DNA of 64,000 bases from M30B66 sp040882555 (GTDB lineage Bacteria; Bacteroidota; Bacteroidia; M30B66). A program made the position numbers and the translations under genes. The notes below the pieces were generated by a model that saw only the letters and a list, made by a program, of their open reading frames with translations, had not been told where the DNA came from and ran no database searches. Positions 51,741 through 61,036 of this stretch are shown here, piece after piece. Numbering within the stretch: the stretch's first letter is position 1; every line of letters begins with the position of its first letter. The stretch spans positions 1-64,000 of the forward strand of contig JBBEBC010000141.1 of NCBI GenBank assembly GCA_040882555.1, given 5' to 3'.

Positions 51741-52769
51741 TTATTTCAACTTATTTTCAGTAAAATTTACAAGGAAATCTGTCAAATCAATCATTTCTGC
51801 ATGTAATTTTTCAACATTTTCAGAATAATTTGTCCAAAAGCCGTCATTCTCAATCTTCTCGTGAATAAATTCAATCATGCCATCTGGCTTCTTAAGATGA
51901 AAGAGTAAACCTCTTGAAACCTCATCTCTAAATACTCCAGCATCCAATGAATTTATCAAAAATGCAGGTGTTCCTAGAATACATGCTTCGTTCGACATCG
52001 TGCCACTTTCTCCCACAAAGCACTGAGCAGCAGCTAGTATATAATGAATATTTTCAGGTGAAATAGTTAAACGATATTCAGCGAATTCCTCATTTAACTC
52101 CGACTCCGATGAGATGAAAACCTTGAAGCCCTTGCCAGTAAATGACTTAATTAAATCCATTTTCATTGAATTCGGAATTCCAGAATGTCCTCTATCGTGC
52201 GCAGCACTCCATGAAATAAAACGGAGTAGCACGAATTTCTCATCCGGCTGCAAGCCTAATAATGAATAAGCAAAATCTTTATCCGGTTTAAAAATATCCC
52301 TATGCAAATAGGCAAATTCAGCATAGAAAGGCTTCCTCAATTGCTTCTCGCCAAGATCTGTTAGATAGCATTCGGGCGTTAAAACAGTTTTGGTAAAAGG
52401 TAAATAAAATGACCTTGAAGATTTCGCATGCTCTGTATCATCAAGTGCTAAATGGGGTTTTCGATATAGAAACGATGCCTGTGCAGCGTAAGGAGACGCA
52501 AATGACAAAAACAGATCAGGCTTAAATTTCAGAGCGTGACGAAGTATAAACCAATCTGCGTAAAGCATATACAGCATTTTGCCGGTAATAGAACCTTTAC
52601 CTTTTCCACGTGATTTATATGGAATTTTATATGCATTTAGCAATGCGAAGCAAACTTCTTTATCTCTTGATGTGATGAGAATCTCATGTCCTCTTTCAAG
52701 CATTTTAAAGTAAAAATTCCTGAAATAGTGCACATGAGCTGGGTGACCGATATCTATGAGAATTTTCAT
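51741..52769 (-). CDS. DUF354 family protein, GT-B-like
   Basis: A 342-residue protein opening MKILIDIGHPAHVHYFRN, with MLYADWFILRHALKFKPDL, AHDRGHSGIPNSMK and FVGESGTMSNEACILGTPAFL, the DUF354 pattern. The last motif matches a nucleotide-sugar binding half of GT-B enzymes, so the family is likely a glycosyltransferase, or an epimerase relative; this is inference. It overlaps the HisF-like gene by one base. A 225-base gap separates it from wecB. Confidence 0.85.
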   Translation of the reverse strand: MKILIDIGHPAHVHYFRNFYFKMLERGHEILITSRDKEVCFALLNAYKIPYKSRGKGKGSITGKMLYMLYADWFILRHALKFKPDLFLSFASPYAAQASFLYRKPHLALDDTEHAKSSRSFYLPFTKTVLTPECYLTDLGEKQLRKPFYAEFAYLHRDIFKPDKDFAYSLLGLQPDEKFVLLRFISWSAAHDRGHSGIPNSMKMDLIKSFTGKGFKVFISSESELNEEFAEYRLTISPENIHYILAAAQCFVGESGTMSNEACILGTPAFLINSLDAGVFRDEVSRGLLFHLKKPDGMIEFIHEKIENDGFWTNYSENVEKLHAEMIDLTDFLVNFTENKLK

Positions 52770-53545
52770 CAGCCGAAAATGCTTTTAATTTCTTGCTCAT
52801 TCGGATAATTTATCAAGACGGCATTTCGGGGACCATGATAAACGAATCGCGAACCGGCTGCAACGGCAGAGGCGTAGCATTCATTCACAGCTTTATTAAA
52901 ATGATCGAAATTTCCTGCACCACCGTTGGCAATTACTGGAATTGTAACAGCGTGAGAAATATTCTTAATAAGCTCGAAATCATAGCCTTGCATCGTGCCT
53001 TCCATCTCGATTGAAGTCACAAAAAGCTCACCTGCTCCTTCTGATTCCATTTGCTTGGCATACGAAACAGGATCTAACCCAGTAGCAAGCTTCCCACCCT
53101 TAATGTACACCTGCTGTTTGCCTAGAAACTTCTTTTTTACGTCAATAGAAACGGCAATTGTTGAACTTCCGAAAGCCTTGGCAGCTTCCTGAACAAAACC
53201 TTTTTTTTCAGCTGCCGCTGAGTTTAAAACAACCCGTTCTGCCCCAGCTTTGAGAATTTGTTCAATTTGAGAAATTGTAGAAATCCCGCCACCAGCGGCA
53301 AATGGCATTCTTGCTTCATCTCCAACAGCCTTCACAAAATCTGCAGAAATAGGTCTGCCTTCGGCATGAGCCATAATGTCGAGAAATACCAATTCATCGG
53401 CCTTCATATCGTTGAAGAGCTTCACGGCATTGATTGGGTCTCCGATATATCTTGGATTTTTAAATTGAATAGTTTTAACTAATCCTAGATTTTTAAGAAG
53501 TAATACGGGAATAATTCTAGGTCTAAACACGCTTAAATAGGGCAA
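52769..53545 (-). CDS. HisF-like amidotransferase subunit for sugar amidination
   Basis: A 258-residue TIM barrel of the HisF/WbuZ type. The phosphate-binding loop AGGGI (84-88) and Asp135 (SIDVKKKF) are present, but the position of the first catalytic Asp of HisF is Leu16 (RIIPVLLLKNLGLVKT instead of RIIxxLDVKDG). This fits the WbuZ/AglZ group, which passes ammonia to the WbpG-like enzyme and does not make imidazole glycerol phosphate. It overlaps the HisH-like gene by 23 bases. No histidine genes are nearby. Confidence 0.88.
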   Translation of the reverse strand: MPYLSVFRPRIIPVLLLKNLGLVKTIQFKNPRYIGDPINAVKLFNDMKADELVFLDIMAHAEGRPISADFVKAVGDEARMPFAAGGGISTISQIEQILKAGAERVVLNSAAAEKKGFVQEAAKAFGSSTIAVSIDVKKKFLGKQQVYIKGGKLATGLDPVSYAKQMESEGAGELFVTSIEMEGTMQGYDFELIKNISHAVTIPVIANGGAGNFDHFNKAVNECYASAVAAGSRFVYHGPRNAVLINYPNEQEIKSIFG

Positions 53546-54161
53546 ATTTATTTATTAAATCATTGGCAGCTTCGTGGCTTTTTTCAGGATGAAATTGCAC
53601 ACCGATAATGTGATCTCTGCCAGCAATAGAATGAAAATCATATTCATAATTGGTGACTCCAAGAATTTCGGCTTCAATGCGACAAACCAAATGATACGAA
53701 TGCACGAAGTAATAGAGGTTTTCGGGATTTAAGTCTTTGGTAAAAGCATTTGTTTTACTTGCTATTGCACTATTCCAGCCGATATGTGGAACTTTGAATT
53801 TTAGCTTATCCTTCACATCAAAATGCACCACTTCTGCATCAAGCCAACCGAAACCTTCTACATCACCTTCTTCACTGTGTTTTGCCATAAGCTGTAAGCC
53901 AAGACAAATTCCTAAAACAGGTGTCTTTTGATCAATCACCTTTTCATTTACAGCATCCCACAAACCTCTCGATTTCAAGTTTTTTACCCCATTGGCGAAA
54001 TGACCAACACCAGGCAAAACTAGCTTTTCAGCCTTCATGACAGCTTCGTAATTATCAACCGATTCGGCCTGGTAACCTAGCTCCAAAAACTTTCGCTGAA
54101 CAGAACGAATATTCCCCATTCCGTAATCAACAATCGTAATCTTTTCGCCGGTATTATTCAT
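53523..54161 (-). CDS. HisH-like glutaminase subunit for sugar amidination
   Basis: A 212-residue class I glutamine amidotransferase. Catalytic Cys86 is in GICLGLQLM, His191 and Glu193 in GVQFHPEKS; the N-terminal part ITIVDYGMGNIRSVQRK is HisH-like. It releases ammonia from glutamine and passes it to the HisF-like barrel. Genomic context (next to a WbpG-like enzyme and no his operon) suggests sugar modification. It lies 120 bases after the amidotransferase gene and overlaps the HisF-like gene. Confidence 0.9.
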   Translation of the reverse strand: MNNTGEKITIVDYGMGNIRSVQRKFLELGYQAESVDNYEAVMKAEKLVLPGVGHFANGVKNLKSRGLWDAVNEKVIDQKTPVLGICLGLQLMAKHSEEGDVEGFGWLDAEVVHFDVKDKLKFKVPHIGWNSAIASKTNAFTKDLNPENLYYFVHSYHLVCRIEAEILGVTNYEYDFHSIAGRDHIIGVQFHPEKSHEAANDLINKFALFKRV

Positions 54162-54281
54162 ATTTACTCAATGCTTCGTAGGTTGATCCAAATTTTCGAG
54201 AGCAAAATAAGTCAATTATAAGTTCTCGAGATACATTAAACCTATTCTAAAAGATGAAATGAAATCTGGACTACTTAACGA

Positions 54282-55421
54282 TTACTTCCTATTTTCAAGT
54301 TCGTAAAACAACTTGGGTTTAGTCTTTAGAACAAGGCGTGCAAGCACTTTGATGGGTCCAGCAAAGCGATGAATCATATCGAAATAGGAAGGATAATCTC
54401 TAAATGTTTTACTAGGCATTTCCCAAGCCTGCTTGAATTCTGTTTCGCTTAAGCCCAGTTTTTTCAAAACGTAAGCTGTTTCCGAACCAATAGATTCAGC
54501 TTTATAAGGTTGATGTGATACAATTTGCAAGGCTTCTTCTCTATTTAAAGTTCCATTGAGCACTTGAGCCGAATAGGTGATGATTCGCTTGTCGATATTG
54601 AACTTTTCGTACATCCAATAACTTATCACCCATTTGGTAAATAGGTTCTCGTGGTGATGCTCTCCGTAATATTTCCAGTCGTAATTTTTTTCAAGAAACT
54701 CCTGAGCAGCTTTTTTATCGTATGCTATATAATTGAACGGAGAAATAAGTCTGATTTTCCTGATGTATGCCGCCCAGATTGTCTTTAGTAGCATATTTTC
54801 GGGATACGTTTTACGCTTTACCTTCCCAAAAGTCTTATGCACAAAAGAAAGCTGCTTGTAATCGCCGTAAGTCCATTCAGATGGCTGTTTCCCCTCTGAG
54901 CGAAAATCGGTTCCAATAATCACAGTTTTTACGCCTTCCTTCCGCGCATATGTATAAAGTATCGCTTTAATTGCCTGATCGGTAGGGTTGTCTAGCCAAG
55001 GCAAACCGGCTAATAAATAGGATCTGAGGATGTCTTTCATTTCCTCATAATCAATCACATAGGTTTCAAGGTCAATGTTAAGCTGACTCGTCATCTTATG
55101 GATATTCCTAACAGCAATATCTGAATTCCAGCCATTATCGAGGTTCACTGCTAGAGGTCTGAGTCCCCATTTTTTGGCAAGATGAAGTAGATATGAGCTA
55201 TCTGTGCCACCAGAAATGCCAATAATGCAATCGTATTTTTTGCCTACGGCCGATGACTTTATGTTTTCAATTATTTTATCCCATTCTTTTGTACCGCCTT
55301 CTCCCAAAGGAAAATCATTCATTAAAGCCTCTTGTATTCTGGCATAATTAGATACCCCTGATTCATCTAAAGTGAAACCTGGTAGAGTTTCATTCCAGAT
55401 GCCTAGTTTACATTCCTTCAA
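54282..55421 (-). CDS. N-acetyl sugar amidotransferase, second copy with lost zinc cysteines
   Basis: A 379-residue PP-loop enzyme paralogous to the 42302 protein. The ATP loop GISGGTDSSYLLHLA (68-82) is intact. In an ungapped alignment with the first copy, the four zinc cysteines become Cys4, Gly7, Ser24 and Ala27 (CKLGIWNETLPG, SGVSNYA), so the zinc knuckle is lost. Otherwise it matches over the whole length (LRPLAVNLDNGWNSDIAV, EQFNIDKR-like KFNIDKR). It overlaps the GT gene by four bases and is upstream of the HisH/HisF pair, so it is the natural partner. Confidence 0.85.
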   Translation of the reverse strand: MKECKLGIWNETLPGFTLDESGVSNYARIQEALMNDFPLGEGGTKEWDKIIENIKSSAVGKKYDCIIGISGGTDSSYLLHLAKKWGLRPLAVNLDNGWNSDIAVRNIHKMTSQLNIDLETYVIDYEEMKDILRSYLLAGLPWLDNPTDQAIKAILYTYARKEGVKTVIIGTDFRSEGKQPSEWTYGDYKQLSFVHKTFGKVKRKTYPENMLLKTIWAAYIRKIRLISPFNYIAYDKKAAQEFLEKNYDWKYYGEHHHENLFTKWVISYWMYEKFNIDKRIITYSAQVLNGTLNREEALQIVSHQPYKAESIGSETAYVLKKLGLSETEFKQAWEMPSKTFRDYPSYFDMIHRFAGPIKVLARLVLKTKPKLFYELENRK

Positions 55422-56359
55422 CTTGCTTTTTTCTTGTTTTCGCGGTAAATAGCTAAGATCTTTTCGGCAATCATTCCTTGTTCATAGTTTAACATGCGTG
55501 AACGACCGTTCGATTTAGATTCATCAATCAGTTTTGCAATCTTTTCACAAAGAATTTGGGCATCAAATGTAGTGATTTCGCAGTTCACCGATTCTCCAAA
55601 GAGCTCGAGAACATCTCCCACGTTAGTGGAAACAATTGGTCTATTACAAGCCATTGCTTCTTTAATAAATTGAGGCGAACCTTCAGTGAAAGAGCATAAA
55701 ACACAGACGTTTGCTGCGTTCATATATAGTGGGACTTCCTCGCGAGAAATATTTTTTAATTCCAGCACTTCAGGAGCTTCGCCTTTCCAGAGTTTCAGAG
55801 TCTCAGAGAGCAAAGGATAGTTTTTTACAGGATTATTGAACGCAGATGAAAACAGGATGTATTTTTTCGAAGTTTCAAGTCCAAGTTTATCTCTACATTC
55901 CTTCATCTGCAAGGGTTTGAATAAACTAAGATCAACGCCGCAGGGAATTACCGCAGGATTTCCTTTGAAAATAGATTTTTCAAGCAACTGCTCACTAACG
56001 TAGATTGATTTTTTTGAGAATATCGCCGCAACGGCGGAAGGCAATCTGACCTTACTCAAGTTTATATCAGAACCATGAAAAGTGGAAATGACTTTCTCTC
56101 TAAATTGAAGAATAGATAAAAAAGCAGGTAAGCCACCATGAGCATGAATTATATCGCAGGGTGACTGCTTTTGTTGTTTTAGCAAATCTCGCCAAGCTCT
56201 AAAATATCCTGTTAATCCGCCTTTTTTTATGTAGAAATATTCGAATTCGAGCGATTTATCTAGTTGTTTCAAAGCCTCAATTTGATCATAGATAAATGCC
56301 TGATGAAGTCTGAAATTAAAGTCAGGCATGGTTCCGCTACAAACTATTCGAATTCTCAT
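55418..56359 (-). CDS. glycosyltransferase family 4 protein
   Basis: A 313-residue GT4 enzyme. The N-terminal half has DIIHAHGGLPAFLSI and STFHGSDIN; the C-terminal half has KYILFSSAFNNPVKNYPL and the EX7E motif in FTEGSPQFIKEAMACNRPIVS. It is on the short side of the family (usually 350-400). It overlaps the amidotransferase gene by four bases and lies two bases after the upstream GT gene, all in the same transcript. Donor and acceptor unknown. Confidence 0.88.
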   Translation of the reverse strand: MRIRIVCSGTMPDFNFRLHQAFIYDQIEALKQLDKSLEFEYFYIKKGGLTGYFRAWRDLLKQQKQSPCDIIHAHGGLPAFLSILQFREKVISTFHGSDINLSKVRLPSAVAAIFSKKSIYVSEQLLEKSIFKGNPAVIPCGVDLSLFKPLQMKECRDKLGLETSKKYILFSSAFNNPVKNYPLLSETLKLWKGEAPEVLELKNISREEVPLYMNAANVCVLCSFTEGSPQFIKEAMACNRPIVSTNVGDVLELFGESVNCEITTFDAQILCEKIAKLIDESKSNGRSRMLNYEQGMIAEKILAIYRENKKKAS

Positions 56360-56361
56360 TT

Positions 56362-57531
56362 TTAATTAAAATATAAATTCAAATAATCTCTAATGATGGT
56401 ACCCTCGCCATAAGTGATACGCCCTTGCTTAGCAGCATGCTTGCGATCTTCATCGACTAAATCGTCAATATCAACCGAATTAATTTCAGTGGCGTTTTCG
56501 AGGATCAACCCAGAACCACTCTGATTAACATATTGAACAATTTCTTCAACAGATGTATCACTAATAACAGGTAGTCCAGAGCAAACGTATTCGCAAAATT
56601 TTACAGGACAAGCGACTTCGTTTACAATATTTTTTTCTCTAAAAATAATGGCAGCATCTGCTGCATTTAAATAATCAGGAACTTCTGAATAAGGAATGAA
56701 TTTATTGATGATTCCTCCCTCGTTGATTACCTCTTTGCTTAAATTTAAAATGGTCCATTTATCAGATAAAAGCAACATTAATCCTTGGGTATTTTGCCAG
56801 CCGGCATTTCCCCCAGAACTAAATACGAGCAGTTTTTCGCCATGCTTAACATGTAGAGCATTTCTAATGCGTTTTCTGTTTTCCTCATTAAAAGTGAAAT
56901 GCTCACCTGCCAAACAATGAACCACATGTATTCTTGAATTTGGAATTTGGGCATTTAGGAGTATGTATCTTTTAAGGGCATCAGATACGACACTAATCTT
57001 CGGAAATTTCTTTAGCCTTTCAAAGGCTTTTCTATAGTTTTGTTTTTTTAAGAGCACTTTCCAGAAAGGTGCTTTTAAATAAAGAGAGAGTTCTTCGCGT
57101 CCCGCACCTCTAATATCAACAACAACATTATCTAGTGAATAAAAAACATGCATTATAGGCTTTAATGCAGTTGATGCTAGCAACTCTCCTCGTATATGAA
57201 TATGCGATTCTTTAGGAGCCTTAGCCTGTTTAAAAGCATCCAGAATAGCTCTCTGTTGAAACCCATTATAAAAAGGATAATTAGGATAGGATTTAAAAAA
57301 AACAACTTCAATATCTAAACTAATTAGCGCCTTCGACACACGTTCTTGCTCGAATTGGTTTTTGACGCCACAGAGGTGTATAATCCTGTCAAAAGCAGCA
57401 GTTTCGCTTATTGATTTTAGCAAATAAGCCACCTGGGAATCAAACACAGAACCAATGTCTGCATTTAAGTATATAAGTGTCAAATTTCTATTTGAAAAGC
57501 TGCGCTCTTCCTTTTTTTCCGAGGTATCCAT
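56362..57531 (-). CDS. glycosyltransferase-like protein (GT-B)
   Basis: A 389-residue protein. The C-terminal part resembles GT-B donor halves: KLLVFSSGGNAGWQNTQG, PYSEVPDYLNAADAAIIFREK and PVKFCEYVCSGLPVISDTS, with the Glu of CEYVCSG at the position of the EX7E second Glu. The N-terminal part (HIHIRGELLASTALKPI) is less typical. There is a 44-base overlap with the GT2 gene upstream, and no later ATG would preserve the N-terminal strand, so the overlap appears real. Donor unknown. Confidence 0.78.
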   Translation of the reverse strand: MDTSEKKEERSFSNRNLTLIYLNADIGSVFDSQVAYLLKSISETAAFDRIIHLCGVKNQFEQERVSKALISLDIEVVFFKSYPNYPFYNGFQQRAILDAFKQAKAPKESHIHIRGELLASTALKPIMHVFYSLDNVVVDIRGAGREELSLYLKAPFWKVLLKKQNYRKAFERLKKFPKISVVSDALKRYILLNAQIPNSRIHVVHCLAGEHFTFNEENRKRIRNALHVKHGEKLLVFSSGGNAGWQNTQGLMLLLSDKWTILNLSKEVINEGGIINKFIPYSEVPDYLNAADAAIIFREKNIVNEVACPVKFCEYVCSGLPVISDTSVEEIVQYVNQSGSGLILENATEINSVDIDDLVDEDRKHAAKQGRITYGEGTIIRDYLNLYFN

Positions 57532-58393
57532 GAAACAAACCTAGATAATAGTAATAAAGCAGTCTGAAACCGGCTGTTCTGTAGCAGAATCTAGCAATAA
57601 TAGGAAATTTCAATGAATAGATAATCATCGCTTTAAAAAGAGAAAAGGGCTGATTGTATTTTCTCCAGTAAAGAATCTTATTTCTCATCATGTAGTAATA
57701 CATGCGATAATAGGATAAAGCATTTTTATTTGACCAGTCGTGATGATGAATGCAAACGGCAGAAAACACTATGCAAACCTTGTTTCCTCCTTGATTAATC
57801 CTCCTCATTAAGTCAATCTCATCATTATACATGAAATATTCTTCAGCAAATAAGTTTTCAGCCAAAACTCTTTCCGCCCTAATAAGCACAGATCCTCCAT
57901 TTATTAAATCAACCTCTTGAAATGCATTTTTAGGAAGTTCAACCTTATCAATATCAACGAAAAGCGCAGTTTTATCCTGCGTTTTGAAATCCACTTTAGC
58001 TCCTGCAAACTGAACTTTCCCGCCCTCATCATATAAAAGAACCGGACCCACAGCTTCAATACTTGAATCCGAATTCAAGCAATTTATCAAATGAAAGAGG
58101 CATTCTTTTTCTGGTTCCATATCCGGATTTAGAATCCAGATGAGTTCGCATCCTTCATCAAAAGCAAGCTTGGCAAGTTGATTATTTCCTCCAGCAAAGC
58201 CATTATTATCAGTCGATCTACAATAAATAGCCTTGGGAAAAAGCTTCAGAAATGCATCAACATGAATAAAACTACTGCTGTTATCTGTAAAATAGACCTG
58301 CACATTTACCTTAGTCAACTCTGATAAGGCCTTCGATAGCCTTTCCAGATGTTTCACATCGTCATAAAATACTATGCAAATCCCTATTTTCAT
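57488..58393 (-). CDS. glycosyltransferase family 2 protein (rhamnosyltransferase-like)
   Basis: A 301-residue GT-A enzyme. It opens GICIVFYDDVKHLERL, has FTDNSSS and DNNGFAGGNNQLAKL, the metal motif as LNPDMEPE (DxD-like NPD), and GGSVLIRAERV and EEYFMYNDEIDLMRR. These match dTDP-rhamnosyl and related transferases. The C-terminal third has aromatic amphipathic stretches (RMYYYMMRNKILYW) that may touch the membrane. rfbA at 11965 could supply a dTDP-sugar donor. It overlaps the membrane protein gene by four bases. Confidence 0.88.
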   Translation of the reverse strand: MKIGICIVFYDDVKHLERLSKALSELTKVNVQVYFTDNSSSFIHVDAFLKLFPKAIYCRSTDNNGFAGGNNQLAKLAFDEGCELIWILNPDMEPEKECLFHLINCLNSDSSIEAVGPVLLYDEGGKVQFAGAKVDFKTQDKTALFVDIDKVELPKNAFQEVDLINGGSVLIRAERVLAENLFAEEYFMYNDEIDLMRRINQGGNKVCIVFSAVCIHHHDWSNKNALSYYRMYYYMMRNKILYWRKYNQPFSLFKAMIIYSLKFPIIARFCYRTAGFRLLYYYYLGLFHGYLGKKGRAQLFK

Positions 58394-59820
58394 GAATCAC
58401 ATGATACTTTATAAAGCGTTATGGAATAACCTTCAATTTGCTGAAATGTAGCGCTGGGACAAATTTCCTTTATTTTTTTAATTCCTATTCCTTTGGCTTT
58501 AGCTCCTTGTTTTGCAGTAAATTTTGAGAATAATTCCTTGACATAATCATCGGGTAAAGACACGCCACTTTCAATGAGATAAACTGGTTTACCGCTATAA
58601 ATCAAAGCTTTATAATCGGGCAATTCATAGTTAGCTAAATTATCGGTCAGGTCTTCTTGATAACCTGAGTAAACAGAAACTCCTTGCAAACGATTGGCAT
58701 ACAGAACATTGAAGGGTTTAGTAGCCTTGTACATGAAAACTAGAGCGTCGTCTTCAATGGCAGAATCATCTTGCATTTGAGAATACATTTCACTTAATGA
58801 CCTATGATAGCCTCGTTCTTGAAGCACAATAAAACTATTCAACCCAACAAAAAATCCCAATAGCAAAGCAAAATACAGTCTGTTATATTGGTATACCCGA
58901 TAAATTACTAATCCGCAAGCCATTGCTAATATTGGATAGAGTGTCATTTGATAAGCACCATATCTATTTTCCGGAATTGCTGCCGGCAAGTGTATGATGA
59001 ATGTTGCAATCAGAATATACCAAAGTCTTTTTTCCGATGTGCGACATGTAAAAAGAAATACAACAAGCAGTGGTAGAAACACATGAAATGCCCTCAGGTA
59101 ACCATAAACCCAAATACTTAAAACTCTCAATGGATTTGTCAAGCTTAGAGTTTTAGCGTAATAATTATACACCAAACTGTAAGACCAATTTCCTTCAATT
59201 GTTTCCTTATAAGTGAATAGGCTAACAGCACCCACCACTAGGATAAAACCAGCCATGCTTTTTAAGATGACACCCGGATTTAATTTTACTTCTTTGATGA
59301 AAATCAGTGGTAGGCTAAAGATGGCAAAAGGACTTGTTAGAATAGCCAATCCTAAAACCATAGCTCCAATAAATTGCTTGCCATGAAGCCAAAATGCGAT
59401 TCCAATTAAGCTTAAGGCAGGAATTAAAACATGGTATTCGTTCTGCACGGAAAATCTCCAGATGTTGGAATTTATGCCATAAATAATGGCTATGATTAAT
59501 GCCAGATTTGAATTGCTTTTCCAGATCATTACAATTCTGTACAAAGCCACAATTCCGGCAACAGAGATTAAACTGAGCATGAATTGTGTTGAAATTACGG
59601 CATTTGAAATTCCAATTAATTTGAAGAATGCAAAGCTTAAAATTGCCAGAAAATGAAATCCAAAATGAGAACTTCTGTCGAGCAAGTTCATCGCAGTAAT
59701 CTGTTCAATATTGGTCAAAGAATCATTGCTTATGGTTACTCCAAAACCACTTAATAAGTATACCGGCAGGAATACCAGAACCAGTAATATCGCTGGATTT
59801 ATATCTTTAAATTTTTCCAT
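58390..59820 (-). CDS. multi-pass membrane protein, possible GT-C glycosyltransferase
   Basis: A 476-residue protein with about 10-12 helices in the first 340 residues and a soluble C-terminal segment (360-476). An acidic residue in the first external loop (SNDSLTN) and a motif PENRYGAYQM between helices recall GT-C enzymes that use polyprenyl-phosphate sugars, but no firm family assignment is possible. It overlaps its neighbours by four and 14 bases, so it is an integral part of the locus. It could also be a second polymerase-like protein. Confidence 0.7.
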   Translation of the reverse strand: MEKFKDINPAILLVLVFLPVYLLSGFGVTISNDSLTNIEQITAMNLLDRSSHFGFHFLAILSFAFFKLIGISNAVISTQFMLSLISVAGIVALYRIVMIWKSNSNLALIIAIIYGINSNIWRFSVQNEYHVLIPALSLIGIAFWLHGKQFIGAMVLGLAILTSPFAIFSLPLIFIKEVKLNPGVILKSMAGFILVVGAVSLFTYKETIEGNWSYSLVYNYYAKTLSLTNPLRVLSIWVYGYLRAFHVFLPLLVVFLFTCRTSEKRLWYILIATFIIHLPAAIPENRYGAYQMTLYPILAMACGLVIYRVYQYNRLYFALLLGFFVGLNSFIVLQERGYHRSLSEMYSQMQDDSAIEDDALVFMYKATKPFNVLYANRLQGVSVYSGYQEDLTDNLANYELPDYKALIYSGKPVYLIESGVSLPDDYVKELFSKFTAKQGAKAKGIGIKKIKEICPSATFQQIEGYSITLYKVSCDS

Positions 59821-61036
59821 CCTTTGGGTAAAGCAATGAATAATAGTAATCTGAAGCTCTTTCTACACTGAAATTTTCGCGAACATAATCATAAGCAAAA
59901 GCAGCTTTTGATTGAACGAGTTCAGGGTTTTGAATGCAAAATTCCATTGCTTGAATCAGTTCTTCTTCATTATTCTGTATCAACCAGCCATTTTGCTCAC
60001 TAACAAAAAGTCGAGTATCGCCTACGTCGGATGCTATTACTGCATTTCCGCAAGCCATAGCTTCAAGAACTGATTGACTAGGGTAATTGTTTTCCTTCTG
60101 AAGGCTCACAAAAACAGAAGTGTTTTTGAAAATAATACATGGATTTTTCACGTAACCGTGGATGATAATATTATCCAACCGATAGGTCGATAATAAAGTG
60201 TTTATTTTCTCCGTAAGCCTTCCTTTTCCAAGGATGTGGAATTTTATTTGTGGATATTTTTCTCCAAGTTTGATGGCTGCTTGAATAAATAATAATGGGT
60301 TTTTATCCTCCTCTAATCGACCAGAAAAAACAAATTCTAATTCCGCTTTTTCACCCGAAACACATGTTGAATAATCAATAAAAGAGCAAGCTGTAATAGA
60401 ATACGATTGCTTTAATGGAAGGTAGTTCTTTGCTTTTAGTCCTTCTAGAATAAACGGACTAAGAATATCAATATGATCAGCTTCTTCGTGAGCCCGGTGA
60501 AATAAGGTGTATTGCCTTAAAAATCTTTTTATCGGATTCGTTTCAAAATGTGAAAACCACGAATCCATGTTACAAAATATGATTCGCTTATTCCTTTTCT
60601 GCTTATTGAAATAAAAATACAGCGGCAAAACTCCAGTGTACACTGCTAATAATCGATCAATGTCCTTTTCAACTGTAAATTGGTCAATGATTTCGAACTC
60701 CTTCTGGGTTCGGTTTTTTGATTTGAAATAGAAATAGAGATCAAAAATCCAAAAGGATTTAATCCACTTTTTTAATCCAGAACTAGGCTTTAGAGTTTTA
60801 ATACTATCTGCATTTGTGTCTCCAGAAAGCTTGGTATTTATTTCACCAATAGCATAAACACCCTTCAAAAACTCAATTCCATAAGTCGCCTCAATCTCAG
60901 ATTTCATTCTAGGGGTGACAATGAACCAAGCTTTGTCGCCATACTTTTGTCGAAAGAAATGATGGAGATTTAGGAACCTTTTTTGGGCTCCTCCAAACAT
61001 CGTTTCAGAGAGTAGTACAATGGCGAATGAGCTCAT
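59807..61036 (-). CDS. glycosyltransferase family 4 protein
   Basis: A 409-residue GT4 enzyme. The N-terminal start FAIVLLSETMFGGAQKRFLN is typical; the C-terminal half has FVFSGRLEEDKNPLLFIQA, HILGKGRLTEKI, IIHGYVKNP and the EX7E-bearing NYPSQSVLEAMACGNAVIASDVGD. Length is standard. It overlaps the membrane protein gene by 14 bases and the methyltransferase gene by four. Substrate unknown. Confidence 0.9.
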   Translation of the reverse strand: MSSFAIVLLSETMFGGAQKRFLNLHHFFRQKYGDKAWFIVTPRMKSEIEATYGIEFLKGVYAIGEINTKLSGDTNADSIKTLKPSSGLKKWIKSFWIFDLYFYFKSKNRTQKEFEIIDQFTVEKDIDRLLAVYTGVLPLYFYFNKQKRNKRIIFCNMDSWFSHFETNPIKRFLRQYTLFHRAHEEADHIDILSPFILEGLKAKNYLPLKQSYSITACSFIDYSTCVSGEKAELEFVFSGRLEEDKNPLLFIQAAIKLGEKYPQIKFHILGKGRLTEKINTLLSTYRLDNIIIHGYVKNPCIIFKNTSVFVSLQKENNYPSQSVLEAMACGNAVIASDVGDTRLFVSEQNGWLIQNNEEELIQAMEFCIQNPELVQSKAAFAYDYVRENFSVERASDYYYSLLYPKDGKI

